Positions 23,600-36,354 are shown, numbered from the stretch's first letter. The stretch: 64,000 nucleotides of DNA from Dillenia suffruticosa (GCA_033439265.1 JAVTVX010000024.1:558001-622000); one strand, 5' to 3'. The notes: generated by a model not told the origin, from the letters alone. Program-made: numbers and translations.

Positions 23600-25227
23600 C
23601 AACTTCGTTTGCTTAGGAAAAAATTAAAGTCTCATTTTTTTGGTTGTCGAGTTTTAGAATCCAATCCCAATTGACCATCGAGATCCTCCTTCCTTAGCGT
23701 CTGTCGCAGGTTCTTGGCTCAAACTTCGGACTCGGACATTAGCAGACGAAGTATGAGAGAGAGAGAGAGAGAGAGAGAGACGGAGTGTGCCGGCGCTTTG
23801 TCTTCGGCGCCGTTATATCGAAGAGTGACAAGCCTCAGCCTCTCCCACACAACACAAATACACACACCTAACACGGTTTTACGTACCCCACTGCTCCTCT
23901 CGCTTCTCCTTCCTTTGACCACATTTAAAATTCTTTGCAAATTCAAAAAAAAAAAAAAATCCAATTTAATATTAAATAGTCTTTTTTTTTGGGTTGCCTT
24001 AATATTAAATAGCCTTATGTTATTAAATTTCGATCTTTTTTTTTTTTAATATAGTCTTATATTAATGGGATCCGTTCATATTCCTCCACTGTTTTCGGCA
24101 CGTCGGCCTCCCCCGTTGATTACTCCTTAGTTTTCAGATTTTTCCTTTCCTACGAATGTTCCATGTTATAATTATTATTATTATTATTATTTCCAATACT
24201 CATAGTTAATATTTTAGCTTCAGACTTTGTTATTCTGGCATCTTTCTTTTGAAAGCTCAACAACGGTAGTTTCCTCGAAAAAGAACACTGACTGAATCAA
24301 AATTCATAAAATAGAAAAATAAAATAAAACGATTGTCTTATTTATATCAAGGGGTCACATCCAATCAGAAGCCAATGGTATTTGATGATGGAGAGGTGTT
24401 GAAAATCGAGGAAACAAAACCTGTCATTTAATATTTGTTTCCTTGTTGAGAAGATAATGGACATGGTTAACACGTTTGGGTGTATGGATAAGATTGTTTT
24501 TATGTAATTTAAATGAATTTGAAATATCTTTAATATTTTTAATAAAATTTGCCATTATGTGAGGTATTTTATTTAGTATTTAAATTATGATGGTTCGATA
24601 CAAGGATTTTTAGAGATTTTTTTAAACCGCTCATTTAATATTATACCAAAATTTGATATATTCGTATCGTTGTTGTTATTATATTAGAAAATATATCTAT
24701 AAAAGGTATTTAGCCTTAGAATGGAGAAAAAAAATTACCCGTTTAAATATATGAGATTTCATGATTTTTAGTAATTTGATACCATTAATTTGTAAGTTTT
24801 AATTTTAATTTTCTTTCGATAAATGAAAAAAATAATTATATAAGATGTGTCCAGAGCAATTGTATTTTTCAATATCTTATCTTCCACAACTTTCAAATGG
24901 TAAAATAATTATTTTGATTTATCTCTATTTTTTTCTTATTTTAGTTATAATTTTTTAATCGAAGTAAAAAAATAATTTAAAATGTTAGTGAGAGGAGCTT
25001 TCATTTCAGACCACGATTCTCATGGTGGGACCCACTGGCCAAGGGTTTCACCAATTAAGCGGCGACGTATGGTTTGTGGGCCACGGTGATAAGGCCCAAG
25101 CCCAGATTTTATTCTCTATCAAATTGGATAACAACACGTGCGAGATGGGGGGGGGGGTTTGACCCACCGACGTCGTATTCAAAACACAGCGCCACCGGTG
25201 TGCGTACGTCGAATAGGAAGAAAGATC

Positions 25228-25270
<43 letters not shown>

Positions 25271-26296
25271 AAGTTTTTCTGAAGTAGGCTGCGTCTGTTG
25301 ACTTGCCACATTCTCAATGTATACACGTACCACCGTTTAATAAACGCGTTATCTCAGACAATCACGGGAAGTGATTTCCCAAAAGAAATTGACTCTATAA
25401 TTATAATTTCAAAGATTCAATTTTTATTAAAAGAAATTATTTATACAAGTAGATGTGAGTAATTGGAGTTATAAAGTGTGTGTCTCAGATTCTTGATATT
25501 TTAGAATGGATTTAATGATAGAGTGGGTCAAAGTCTTACGTTAGAAGAGAGCTGGGGTTGAGAAAGTCGGTCAACGAATAGAGGAACAAACAAATGAAAT
25601 GGATAAGATTGGAAGCCAATCTTCTTGGAAGAAGGTGCTTTCCTCGTCTCCCTTCCCCCACCCTTCTTAAATCTTCATTGACCCATTCAGGAGAGAGAAT
25701 GTTGAGTGTTGGTAAATGGCAAGGTACAGTCGATTCGATTGCACCATGCATTTTCATTCCCATTTATTTGGATTTAATGTAAGTAAGAGCCATTGTGTTT
25801 GATTTATTACATAATTTGTTTAATAAAATTTGTGTGAGGTACCGATTCACAAAATGTCAGTTTTGTCGATATAATATTATTCAGCATTGTTGTTGATATA
25901 ATATTATCTTCAGTAATATGATTAAATTACGTATTGATATATAACTAGTTATATTTTTGTTGGATCATAATAATCGTGTCCCCCACAAAAATAATATAAA
26001 AATAAAAATAAAAATTTATTTATCTATCGAAGGAAGGAATGAGTGAAGGATGGAAAGACAACAAAAGGACCAGAAATAGAAAAGAGGGAAGTTTGCACTG
26101 ATAATGCGGAGAATACGCATAGACATTAGAGAAATAGAAGAGGGCATGTTAATCTTTGTTCAGTCGTGGTCACCACAAGCCTTTGCTTCCTCACGAAGCG
26201 GGTCAACTTCTCCCCCACCTCTTTCTCTCTCGCACACAAAAAGGAACACCAACGGCCACAATAACTAACAAGACTTTCCCTTCTTCGTCTCCCCCC

Positions 26297-26327
<31 letters not shown>

Positions 26328-26561
26328 CCCCTCAACAAAACACACAAACAAATATTCAATTTTAGACCCTAAACCTAACAATGTCTTTCAGCCTCCAATT
26401 TCTTCCTAGACATACATGAATTCTTCTCCTTCAATTACGCTTTAGTTTCATTTCCACCAACTATTCAATTCCCTCTCTCTCTCTCTCTCTCTTATCACCA
26501 AAAACATAGAACACAACACAATATCCTTTCCTTGCACCAAATTAATCAACACAAAATTTCA
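23600..26561. other. Intergenic region with microsatellites
   Basis: Divergent promoter space between the PBL27-like gene (left) and EXO70 (right). (GA)n at about 23755-23780 lies about 200 bp upstream of the kinase start. Also present are (ATT)n at about 24171-24191, a G run near 25149-25158, (TA)n at about 25231-25266 and two (TC)n tracts at about 26300-26327 and 26471-26491 in the presumed EXO70 leader. No gene is recognised. Confidence 0.55.
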
Positions 26562-28688
26562 ATGGAAACAACTCCTGAGAAATCCAGTAGTTCCTCTCCT
26601 GATAACCAGACCGTTGTTTCTTCGGCACTGGAATCATCAGACACCCATATTGAAAACGAGGATGGAAAACATCCAGATGTAGAGGACGAGATTAAACAAG
26701 TGCATGTTGAACATGAAGAATCTTCTTCAGCTGCACCTGGTGGTGATGCTGGTGAGGAGGATTCGAACCTGGATTCGGTCTCTGATGAGATCGACCGGTT
26801 TCTTTCCTTGCTTTCTTCCATGAAAGATAAATCAACTCCTCCTGACATTCCAGATTACATTGACGTGTTCTGCAAGCTTGTCGAAATGCAGATTTTCACG
26901 TATGATTCTGGCGATGCATCGGCCAGGTTTGGATGCAACCCAGATGATGATTCAAGATTCCTTGAATCTGTTAATCGCATTTCCAAGCTAACAAATGAGA
27001 TTACCGAGTTCCGCTCTGCCAACTCTTACTACATGGTGTCTCTCAACCGAACCAGCAGCGTTCTGCAACTCGCAATGACCTTCCTGGAAGATGAATTTCG
27101 TGCTCTCTTAGAAGTTTCCAATTCTGAGGGGCTCAAAATAGAAGAATCCAATGCAAGGGCTCTCAAGGCAAAGCAACCATCATTCAATTCCAATTCCAAT
27201 TCCAATTCGAATCAGCAAAGCAGCAATGGATTGCCAAAATCTGAATCTGACAACCCAGAGCAAAATTCATCGCCCTACTCACCAGAAGTTGTGGCCACAC
27301 TAAACAAAATTGCCACCGCTATGATCTCAGGTGGATTTGAAGCAGAGTGTTGCCATGTGTATAGCATGATAAGGCATCACGCGGTGAGGGAAGTAATGAG
27401 CAGAATGGGATTCGAAAAGATGAGCCTTGACGATGTGCATAAGATGAATTGGGATTACCTGGAACAGGAGATTAACAGGTGGTGCAACATTGTCAAAGAA
27501 ACATCAACACTTGTCTTCACCACTGAGCGAAACCTTATCGAAGCAGTTTTCTTCCAATACCCCTCAATATATCAGACTCTCTTCAAGGATCTTGCACGCA
27601 TTGTAATCATTAAGTTATTGAATTTTGCTGAAGGAGTTTCAATGACAAAGCAAGCATTGGAGAAGTTGTTCAGAGTTCTGGACATGTTTGAGACTCTACG
27701 AGATTTGAATTTGAAGATCAATGAGGCATCCTACTCTGACGAGGAATGGGAAAATGAGCTTAAATCTGAGATTTGCACACCAGTGAGCAGACTAGGAGAA
27801 ATGGCATATTGCATTTTCTGCGATCTGGAAGGCAGCATCAAAAGTGACACAGGAAAAACTCCGGTTCCATTTGGAGGACACCATCCAATGATCCGGTGGA
27901 TCATAAACTACTTGAGAGTTTTATCTGATTACAAAGACAGCATGGAAGAGTTATTCGAACTGCACCAAAAATCAAACGAGCAGCATGATGAAACAGCCGA
28001 GTCTGGTGACCTTTTAAATGATTCAAAAACACCTCATCCTAGCAACAACAATAACAAAAATCACAGGAATAATCACAACCAAAAAAACAAGAAAATGTCG
28101 GGGTTCAGGGCACAGTGGATGGTGATTATGGATTGTGTGGACAAAGTTGCGGAAGCAAAATCAACGCTGTACAAAGACCCTTCCTTAAGATACATATTTC
28201 TAATGAATAATGGGCGTTACATGTTACAGAAGATCAAAGAGTCATCAGAAATGCAAGAATTAGTTGGCGATGCGTGGATGAAGAAATGGTCATCTGATCT
28301 GAGGACATTCCACAAGAACTATAAGATAGAAACATGGGGAAGACTCCTGCAGTGCTTGAACCAAGAAGGTTTACAAGTGAATGGCAAAGTCTATAAACCT
28401 GCATTGAAGGAGAGGTTCAAGAACTTTAATGCAATGTTTGATGAGATACACAAGACTCAAGGACAGTGGGTGGTAACTGATTCCCAGCTTCAATCAGAGC
28501 TTCGGGTTTCGATATCTGCTATCATCATTCCGGCTTACCGGTCCTTCTTGGCCCGGTTCAGCCAGTATCTGGATCCTGGTAGACAAACAGAGAAGTACGT
28601 CAAGCTTCAACCAGAAGATATAGAGAATGCTATTGAAGAACTATTTGAAGGCTCTGGTCATTTGTCCATGGCCAGGAAGAAAACATAA
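26562..28688 (+). CDS. Exocyst subunit EXO70, probably EXO70C-type
   Basis: Component of the octameric exocyst that tethers secretory vesicles to the plasma membrane. One uninterrupted exon, 708 residues, as is usual for plant EXO70 paralogues outside the A clade. The start METTPEKSSS at 26562 is the first ATG of the frame. Residues about 75-130 read DEIDRFLSLLSS, DIPDYIDVFCKLVE, YDSGDASARFG and DSRFLESVNRISKLT. Then come SLNRTSSVLQLAMTFLEDEFRALLE and, in the C-terminal Exo70 domain, MISGGFEAECCHVYS, VKETSTLVFTTERNLIEAVF, FCDLEGSIKSDTGKTPVPFG, YIFLMNNGRYM and LGDAWMKKW-like sequence. A low-complexity NSNSNSNSN stretch and an Asn-rich stretch (SNNNNKNHRNNHNQ) fall in linkers. The clade is judged from memory of the N-terminal wording and is less certain than the family. 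Confidence 0.93.
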   Translation: METTPEKSSSSSPDNQTVVSSALESSDTHIENEDGKHPDVEDEIKQVHVEHEESSSAAPGGDAGEEDSNLDSVSDEIDRFLSLLSSMKDKSTPPDIPDYIDVFCKLVEMQIFTYDSGDASARFGCNPDDDSRFLESVNRISKLTNEITEFRSANSYYMVSLNRTSSVLQLAMTFLEDEFRALLEVSNSEGLKIEESNARALKAKQPSFNSNSNSNSNQQSSNGLPKSESDNPEQNSSPYSPEVVATLNKIATAMISGGFEAECCHVYSMIRHHAVREVMSRMGFEKMSLDDVHKMNWDYLEQEINRWCNIVKETSTLVFTTERNLIEAVFFQYPSIYQTLFKDLARIVIIKLLNFAEGVSMTKQALEKLFRVLDMFETLRDLNLKINEASYSDEEWENELKSEICTPVSRLGEMAYCIFCDLEGSIKSDTGKTPVPFGGHHPMIRWIINYLRVLSDYKDSMEELFELHQKSNEQHDETAESGDLLNDSKTPHPSNNNNKNHRNNHNQKNKKMSGFRAQWMVIMDCVDKVAEAKSTLYKDPSLRYIFLMNNGRYMLQKIKESSEMQELVGDAWMKKWSSDLRTFHKNYKIETWGRLLQCLNQEGLQVNGKVYKPALKERFKNFNAMFDEIHKTQGQWVVTDSQLQSELRVSISAIIIPAYRSFLARFSQYLDPGRQTEKYVKLQPEDIENAIEELFEGSGHLSMARKKT

Positions 28689-30590
28689 AGGAACAAAATC
28701 TCAGATGATTCTACGAGAGGTTAGAATTAATGTTGGGGGCAATTCCGTGCCTCTACAGTGTTTGGTTTTGAACTTTACTATCATGTTTCTTTCTTAATTA
28801 CATTGTTTGATTTAGAGCCAACTCAATGTCAAGTGTATAATCTTTGATTCTATTTCCATTTGTAATTTAATCCTTAGAACGTGACAGGAGATTCTGATAC
28901 ATGTACATGTGCTGCCCACTTACGAGACTCTTTAAATTTTCCAACTACTGTAGTCAAGTGTGATCAGTTTTAGCATTTATTTTTCAGTCGGCCAGATAAC
29001 CCTATGCAACATTGTGATTGACGTTGGAAGATAATGTATTGGGAAATTGAGAGTGCATCATATGGTCTGAGAGTGTAGGAATATAGAAAGCAATCAGTTC
29101 AAATAGTACTATTTAAACCAGTCGCTCACGTGGTCGCGCCGGTGGTGTTTTAATCTACATGTGATCTAGGTGAGAGACTCGACCGAGCAAACCCAAAAAA
29201 ATAAAAAAGAAAAAAAAAATTACATGTTTTGTCAAGCAAAAAATAAAAAATAAAAAACAGGGCCTTCGATGTATGGGCTGGCCTTAAATTATAGTTCTTA
29301 AGACTGGGCTTGGGCTTGTAGTACAGGCTCGAAAACCAGGCCGGGCAGGGCCTAAGCTCGCCATTATTATAGGGGCTAAACCCTACCCGAAACCCGCCCA
29401 TCTACCCCTACACGATCAATAAACAAAAATGTGAAATGGCTCGCGAAGCATGTCAGGAAAAATGTAAGATCTGTTGCTGCTGCTACACACATTTCAGGGG
29501 GGAAAAAATGTAAAAATAGAAAAACCTACTCTACTCCCCCACAAAAAGGAAAAGTATGGCTCCGTTTGATCCAATCAGCCCTCATCTTTCGCCGGTTTCC
29601 GCCGCTCCTGTACTCTCAGTCTCAACCTCTTTCCCTTTCATGAAAAACTGCGACACTGTCGCTGCTTTGTGTTACCAAAGTTTAAATGCCCCTGCCTTGT
29701 GTTTACTATTCCTTTCCAATTCTTCTGATAGACCTCATGACATAAGGAGAGAGTATTAAAAAGACCCCCAAAACAAACAAGTTTGATCACAAAGGAATCT
29801 CCCCTGACCAAAAGTGAAAAACCAAAGCGAGATTTCGCACATAATGCCTAATGTGGTAAAGTCAGACGCAAAGTGAGGAAAAGGTTAAATTGTAGGACCG
29901 ACAACAAGGACAAGGAGCCGTCTTTCTTACAATTCCCCCAAAGTCTGAAAAAGGCCTCTTTAATATGTCTCTACATCCCAAACCTCTTTCTCTCAAACTC
30001 TTTCTTTCATTTGATTTTGACATTACATTTTTGGAGTTTATTCAACGATTCCCACAAGTATCATTAGGCAAATTATCATTTAAATCTAAAATCTTCCTTC
30101 AAATACCTAATATTATTATTTAAAACATTAACGTCATCAAGAGAACACCTAAAATTATCATTCGAATTGAAATGCTTAATGTTACCATGAATATTGGCAT
30201 TCCGAGGTTGTAAAGTTTTTCTTCGTTTTAGGTTTATGCTATCATTTTGAATGTACCTTTTTTTTTTTTGAATTCCTTATATCTGCCCATAAAGCAGTCT
30301 CTCAACAGTAGACATCTCCGCCGTCTACAACTGACGTTCTTGTCTCATGCATTAAAATCTCCGCCCTGCCCCCCATGTCTAATTGTTTGATTCACTACTT
30401 TGAGTTTTTGAAGGTTTCATCAGGTGAATACAATATAAACACCAGACAAAAACATCATACCATGTAACCCTATACTTAAATTCTACTACTCTTCTTTCTA
30501 GAAATATAAAGATTTTCCCCAACAGCACGCGCTGTGACAACCACCAGACAAATCCTGTTGTTCCCAAAAATACCCCTCCCACTTTCTCAC
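28689..30590. other. Intergenic, no gene recognised
   Basis: EXO70 3' flank, then noncoding DNA upstream of ROXY. About 29264-29410 is rich in GGGCTTGGGC/CCCGAAACCCGCCC-type words often found in degenerate plant retroelements, but no element ends could be set. A TGACGT word at 30332-30337 lies about 350 bp before the glutaredoxin start. Confidence 0.45.
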
Positions 30591-30598
30591 TATAAAAA
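30591..30598 (+). promoter_or_regulatory. TATA box of the ROXY gene
   Basis: TATAAAAA, 92 bp before the ATG at 30683, with a CT/CA-rich stretch following. Spacing is normal for a plant TATA promoter with a leader of about 60 nt. Confidence 0.65.
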
Positions 30599-30682
30599 CA
30601 CCCCCCAACCCCAACAAAACTCACACTTCACAAACTCTTTCATTAATTCCCATTTTGTGGGGTGCTTTCTTTTATTAAGAAA

Positions 30683-31084
30683 ATGCATTACCAAAGAGAG
30701 ATGGCATGGGGTGGGTATTGTGCAATGCAAGCAAGGAGAAATATAGAGGAGAAATCTACAACAGACCCAATAGAGAGAGTGGCGAGGTTGGCTTCGGAGA
30801 GTGCGGTGGTGATATTCAGCATAAGCACATGTTGCATGTGCCATGCCGTCAAGAGACTTTTCTGCGGAATGGGTGTTAACCCAACTGTGTACGAACTGGA
30901 CCAAGATCCCAGAGGTGGTAAAGACATTGAGAGGGCTCTTATGAGGCTTCTCGGGAATTCTTCGGCCGTTCCGGTGGTGTTCATCGGGGGGAAGCTGATT
31001 GGTGCGATGGACAGAGTCATGGCGTCCCATATTAATGGTACACTTGTTCCACTTCTCAAAGAGGCCGGTGCTCTTTGGCTATGA
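30683..31084 (+). CDS. CC-type glutaredoxin, ROXY1/ROXY2-like
   Basis: Land-plant-specific glutaredoxin class that binds TGA bZIP factors in the nucleus and acts in petal, anther and stress programmes. Single exon, 133 residues. The active site is CCMC at residues 50-53 ([13 protein letters not shown]), the cis-proline loop is [11 protein letters not shown] (Pro97), and the glutathione-side motif is [19 protein letters not shown]. It ends in ALWL, the TOPLESS/TGA-related C-terminal signature of ROXYs. The N-terminus [12 protein letters not shown] resembles the MQYQTESWGSY of ROXY1. The ATG at 30683 is used; the frame is open upstream, but only from a GTG. Everything needed for function is present. 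Confidence 0.95.
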   Translation: MHYQREMAWGGYCAMQARRNIEEKSTTDPIERVARLASESAVVIFSISTCCMCHAVKRLFCGMGVNPTVYELDQDPRGGKDIERALMRLLGNSSAVPVVFIGGKLIGAMDRVMASHINGTLVPLLKEAGALWL

Positions 31085-31365
31085 AATTATTGTATAATGA
31101 TTGAACATGAGAGAAGGGACCGGTGGTTTCACCTCCTTATGGCTTTTCTGTGAAACACTAACGTCAGCTGGCTAAATGTATTCTAGTGGGATTGTTCTAT
31201 TCTAAATACTGTCTATCACTCTGAATTTTGATGAGTTTGAGATTGTGCGGCTTTTAGTATTTAACCGTCCTAAGCTTAGTAATGTTTCAAAACCTCCTCG
31301 TTACTGTTTATTCCGAAGAAAGATTTTTCACTTTGGCTGCTCGCCTGTCCCCAACACAACCCCCA

Positions 31366-31402
<37 letters not shown>

Positions 31403-33106
31403 TTTTCCTTTTGATAAATATACTTGTAGAGATAAAGAAGAGAGAGAGCGAGAGAGAGGAGTTCTATTATCATTGATCACTTCCGCTCCAGTTTTGGCGA
31501 CACCACATACCAAAAACGGTCCAAAAGAGACGTTTTGAGTTTGTGGGATTGAATCTGCAATTCCTCTGGCTTATCTTACTTTATGGTTGGCAAATTGAGA
31601 GAGAGAGGTTCATACGACGTGTCTTAAAAGCATGAGAAAACGGGACGCCCGTTTTCCCCAGTCTTATAAAACGCAAGCTTCTCACCGTTAAGTTTTGCGT
31701 TTTCCGTAACGAGAGACGTTTTACAAAAAATCAAACGGCGTTGGATGCCTCCCCTAGTTGCCCCCACAAACTATGACCGGCCCAGTTTGACTTCGGTAAC
31801 AAAGATTAATTAAAACATTTTCCACAAGGCCAAGTATCCACACCCACCCCTCTAGCCTTGTAAAGAGAAAGGGTATTTGCCTTTTGTAAGCAAGTCAATT
31901 TGACTGATCATAAGAATAGATCTTCTCTATTTGTGAGCTAGTTGCTAGGTTCATGCCGTCCATCACATGGAGGACTTCAAAGCTATCCTCATTTCTGAAA
32001 TGGAGCCCTACATCCAAAAGGGCATTAATCTAACCCCCCCCCCCCCCTTATTTTTCACGATTTGGTAATAGGGATCGCATTACATGCATGATTCTTTGTA
32101 TTTGATCTCCTTAATATATATATAACAAGGGGCCATGTGCATGGCTTTCCTGTGATATGTTACTCTAGTCCAGATGAACATTCACCAAGACCAATTTAGG
32201 CTATGTACCATTTGTGGATCTAAAGTTGACCATGGAGTCAGTCAGATGTTATTCATTTTTCTCCTTCTGATTACCCTTCATCTTAAAATATTGTTAAATC
32301 CAAAAATTTCTTAAACCAAATCCCAAAAATAGAATTAAAATATAAATAATTTTTATTTTTGATGACTTCCAAACAATTTTGGTATAAAAAATTTGATTAA
32401 TCACGACAGCCTCATATCTAAACTATTTCCAAACCAAAGAGGTTTAACCGTCATGAGATATCTCATGTGTGGAAAATAATTTTGAAGTGATTCAAATAAG
32501 AACTTTTCGTGTTTTTAATTCCAGGATTAAGATTTTTTCAATTCCGTGCTCAGTCCGATAAGATTAATATGAGTGGTAACCCCATCATATGGCTTCTTAG
32601 CTCTCATTGATCACAGCGTCATCTATGCCAATAAATGTAGCCAAACCAACAAAAAGGGGCATGAAATGATTTCGAGAATTTGTTAGTTTGGATACGTTCT
32701 TTGTTAAAGGCATTGACTTCATGTGGCCGTCTTCAGTTCTGCATTCTAAAACATCAATGTTTCACCCATGACAAGTCCCGAGACTTACGCGTCAATGGTT
32801 CCAACCTTTCATTCCAACAAGACCTCTTTCACTTTTGTTTGCCTCTCGAGTCTGGGAAATCAAAGAGCCTTTCTCAGTTTTCCAAATTCAAATCTAAGCC
32901 TCAATACCCGTGAAGCAGCTACCAGTGCCACCACCATCTTCTCTGACCCACTTAAGCAAGCAGCCAAGAGGGCGTTTTTCATGGATTTGATTTGTAGTGA
33001 AAAGATAGCAAAGCTTCTCGACTCTGATGACAGTTGTTCTAACAACAACCACTCAGGGGCTCATTATCTGCATGCACAACTTTTCTCATCAGCCACATAA
33101 TAATGC
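31085..33106. other. Intergenic, no gene recognised
   Basis: ROXY 3' flank, a (TC)n tract at about 31368-31399 followed by a GA-rich patch at about 31438-31460, and a C run at about 32034-32047. A 110-residue frame at 32768-33100 (with AAKRAFFMDLICSEKIAKLLDS) has fair composition but matches nothing I know and ends at the CACTA insertion edge. It is not called a gene. Confidence 0.45.
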
Positions 33107-33109
33107 TTC

Positions 33110-34635
33110 CACTTTATAAAAAATAAAAAACCCATTTTAGCCTTGGAATTAACAACGAAAAAAATGAAAAAGATTCCTCGCAAAAAACATTTGCTATGAA
33201 CTTTATGATGAAAAAAATCCACAGCTAATACAATGTCACAAAATTTAGTAATAAAAATTTTAAATTTTCATCACAAATTTGCGATGACAAATTTTTTAAT
33301 AAAATCGATTACAAATTAGTGACAAATTTAATAACGAATTGAACAATAGATTTTTTGCCACAAGTTTAACGACTATTTTTTTTTCATGAATTTAGTAACG
33401 GATTTTTTATTACGAATTTATCAACAGATTTTTTTTTATTCAAAAAAAAATTTGGAGTGCTGAATTTAATCAGTCACACAAACTCTGCCATAAATAAGAT
33501 CAAAACTAAATCATCCAGCCTTCAACTATATCCACACAAAATCTTCATCCATACATCCAGCCTTAAAACTAAATTTAATCATCTAGCCGGAAGTTTTAAA
33601 CAAAACAAAATGCATCAACATGAATAAAGAGTCATCAACAAAAGTTGAAACTATAAAAACAAAAAAAAATCCAAAATACATAAAAATCCAAAAGATGAAA
33701 ATTTACCTTCCATTGCTAAATTATCGTCGCTAATTAGTGACAAATTTTGGGACGAAATATGATTTTATCCACTTCTAATCACGAATTTAATAACGAATTA
33801 ACTTTTGCGATAAAATTAACAACAAAAATGAAATTCTCATAAACTTACCTCAAAATTAGATATGAAAAAATATTTATTGTGTGGTTAATTGATAATTATT
33901 ATATTATTTAAACAATCCGAAAATTATAATTGATAATATTTAGATTAAATACAAATTCTTTTGTCTAATTTCTAAAAATATTGTTCAACGCCAATTTAAT
34001 TTTGTAGTTAACCAAAATATAAAATATATGTTTATAAAAGTAAGATCTCATTATTGTACATGGTAATACTACGTTAGAGATTTATTGAATTATTTATTAT
34101 CGAAAATGGTTAATTTGATGAAAATTATAACATTCACTATATATTCAATCTCGTTATTCAGGAATAGAAAAAAAGAGAAACACGGTTAAAAATGATTCAT
34201 AAGAGAGTATAGAAGAACTTTAACGATGAAATTAACCATGAATTCCTAGGAACAGTTGCAAATTACGGACGAATTTAACCATGAATGAATTTTTATGGTA
34301 AATTAGTGGTGAACTCGTTTTTCGTCGTTAAAATTAGTGATAAACTCTCTTTTTATCACTAAATTTAGCGACGAATGAACTGTTCATCGTTAAATTTAAC
34401 GACGAATGGACTATTAGTCACTAATATTAGTGACGAACATGCTATTCGTGGTTAATTAGTCACGATTTGATCATGGATTTAGTCACGAATATTTTATTCA
34501 TTGTTAATTTGCCACGGATAGTCGTTCGTCGTTAATTTCGTTACAAAATAGCGATGAAAGTTATTTTCGTGACTAAATTTGTGACAAAATAATGATGAAT
34601 TTTTTTCGTCATTAAAATTGTGTTTTTTTGTAGTG
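33110..34635. mobile_element. Non-autonomous CACTA-like DNA transposon
   Basis: The right end reads TTTTTTTGTAGTG (34623-34635), the complement of the canonical CACTACAAAAAAA terminus. The left end CACTTTATAAAAAATAAAAAA (33110 on) is a degraded version. Both ends are flanked by the 3-bp duplication TTC (33107-33109 and 34636-34638), the size expected for CACTA/En-Spm. Subterminal regions on both sides are full of short repeats around GACGAATTT/GTGACAAATTT in both orientations, as is typical for transposase binding. There is no transposase coding capacity in 1526 bp. Confidence 0.82.
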
Positions 34636-34719
34636 TTCAGATGCTCTTCTTCTACATTACGTATCATTAAACTAGCTATTAGAAGCTTCTCAACATCACC
34701 TTTGCTTGTGCTAGCCTTC

Positions 34720-35770
34720 ATGGATCCAATAATTCTCTATGTCCTCCTCTCATATTTGTTTTCTCTCTCAATTTCTCCCCCTTCTTACTCACAAAAAACC
34801 ACCACCTCTCAAATCACCATATTTGGCTCCGTCTATGGTGATATTTGCTCCACCAACACTTTCTCCAAACATAGCTACTTCTTACCTGGTTAAACCAGAA
34901 TCCGAAAATACAAGAATCTGAAAATATTTCTCACTCTTGATGTTTGTGACATGAGTTTAAAATGTTCAAAATTTCTCAATAGGTGTAGATGTTCACATTG
35001 AATGCAAATTCAAAGCAAGTGTTCCAAAAACTTCAGAGCAGGTCAACTTCTCAGTCAACAGAACTACAGATAAATATGGAGTCTACAAGTTGGACATACC
35101 TTCTGTTGATGGCGTTGATTGTGCAGAAGGCAATGCAATTGAGACGCTATGCGAGGCCAGCTTGATAGGCAGCTCATCAGCCGCCTGCAATATTCCAGGT
35201 TTAAAGACCATAGCAAATGAGATATAGTCAAATCAAAGCAAACTGATTACTGTGTCTACAGCTCCAGTGAAATGAGTTACATACCCTCTAAGAAAAACAT
35301 TAGCTTGTGTGTGCAAGAAAGTGAAGAATTGGAATAGTCCTTAAACTCATCAAAGTTCTTTCTACCTCATTTCCCCCCTGTGGATTCCCCTGGCCTCCCT
35401 TACCAACTTTGCCCTCACCACCACCACTCCCATCCTTGCCTCCTACCACCTTTACCATTCCACCACTTGCCGCCCTTCCCGCCTTACCAATTTCCAAAAC
35501 CACCTTCCTTGCCTTTCCCATTTCCACCTCTCCCCTCTTTCCCTCCCAATCCTCTATTTTCAAAACCACCTCCACCTCCACCCGCATTCGATTTAGGAGA
35601 TGCAAGAACTTGGATACCTAATAACCATTTCTCTCTCCCCATTCTCCACCCCTTTAATCTTGGAGATCCACAAACTTGGATACCTAATATTCCAACGCTC
35701 TGACCTCTACCACCAACTTTCAACTTAGGAGACCCAAAAACTTGGCTTCCCCATATCCCTTCATGCCCTA
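34720..35770 (+). pseudogene. Ole e 1/extensin-family cell wall protein, frameshifted
   Basis: Exon 1 34720-34888 encodes a signal peptide (hydrophobic IILYVLLSYLFSLS) and the start of the Ole e 1 domain (VYGDICSTNTFSKHSYFLPG). Exon 2 from 34983 continues GVDVHIECKFKA, NRTTDKYGVYKLDIP, VDGVDCAEGNAIETLCEASL and CNIPGLKT. Splice sites are GT/AG and in phase. The frame hits TAG at 35225-35227, giving 137 residues; after a one-base shift it resumes as VKSKQTDYCVYSS, PSKKNISLCVQESEE. A proline-rich tail then follows spread over different frames (CGFPWPPLPTLPSPPPLP, then PFPPLPSFPPNPLF), with three degenerate copies of a FNLGDPQTWIPN motif near 35587, 35655 and 35720. At least three frame changes are needed to join it. 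It is either a pseudogene or a secreted Ole e 1-only product of 137 residues. Confidence 0.72.
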
Positions 35771-36203
35771 TAACTAGCCCTCAAGATCAGCAACCATGAT
35801 ATGAATATTTCGTTTTTTTCATATATTGAAGCTGATATTTGGCAGTAATGTCCAATAATTTATTATATAGTACAAAATCCTTCGACTTTTGTGGGATAAG
35901 CAGCAAAATACAAACTTAAATGGTGTTGGCACATGGTCAATGATAGAAAGGAGATGCTTGTAGGAGACACCCGTATTTTTCTTGGTGTGTTGGGTGTGTA
36001 AATGCTAGTGAGTCGAGCAGGCGATGAATTTGTTAGTTGATAACCTGTCTCCAAGTTAAATTTAGGGCAAGCTTGTCACTATAACCTTACCTTAACACCA
36101 AGCAGCCAAAATTCTATTCAGAGTGTCTTGATTCTAATTAATTGATAGAATAAGAAATCAATAAGATATTTTGTAAAATAAGGTGAAAATATGTTCTAAT
36201 CTA
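35771..36203. other. Intergenic, nothing recognised
   Basis: AT-rich spacer between the Ole e 1 locus and the unidentified minus-strand candidate. No supported feature. Confidence 0.5.
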
Positions 36204-36354
36204 GTGTCAGTCTCAGTAGTGAAGAAGCACCAGAACTGTATTTCCCACACCTCCTTTGAGTAATTTCTTGGCCTTTCAGCAAACGAAGCTTAAGCACAGT
36301 TCCCTTTACGGCATTGTCTAGGTCATATGCGTTCACCATCACTTCAGATGGAGG

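Noticed and set aside
32768..33100. 110-residue frame before the CACTA element
   Set aside because: Plausible composition, but no recognised family, no clear promoter and no splice support.
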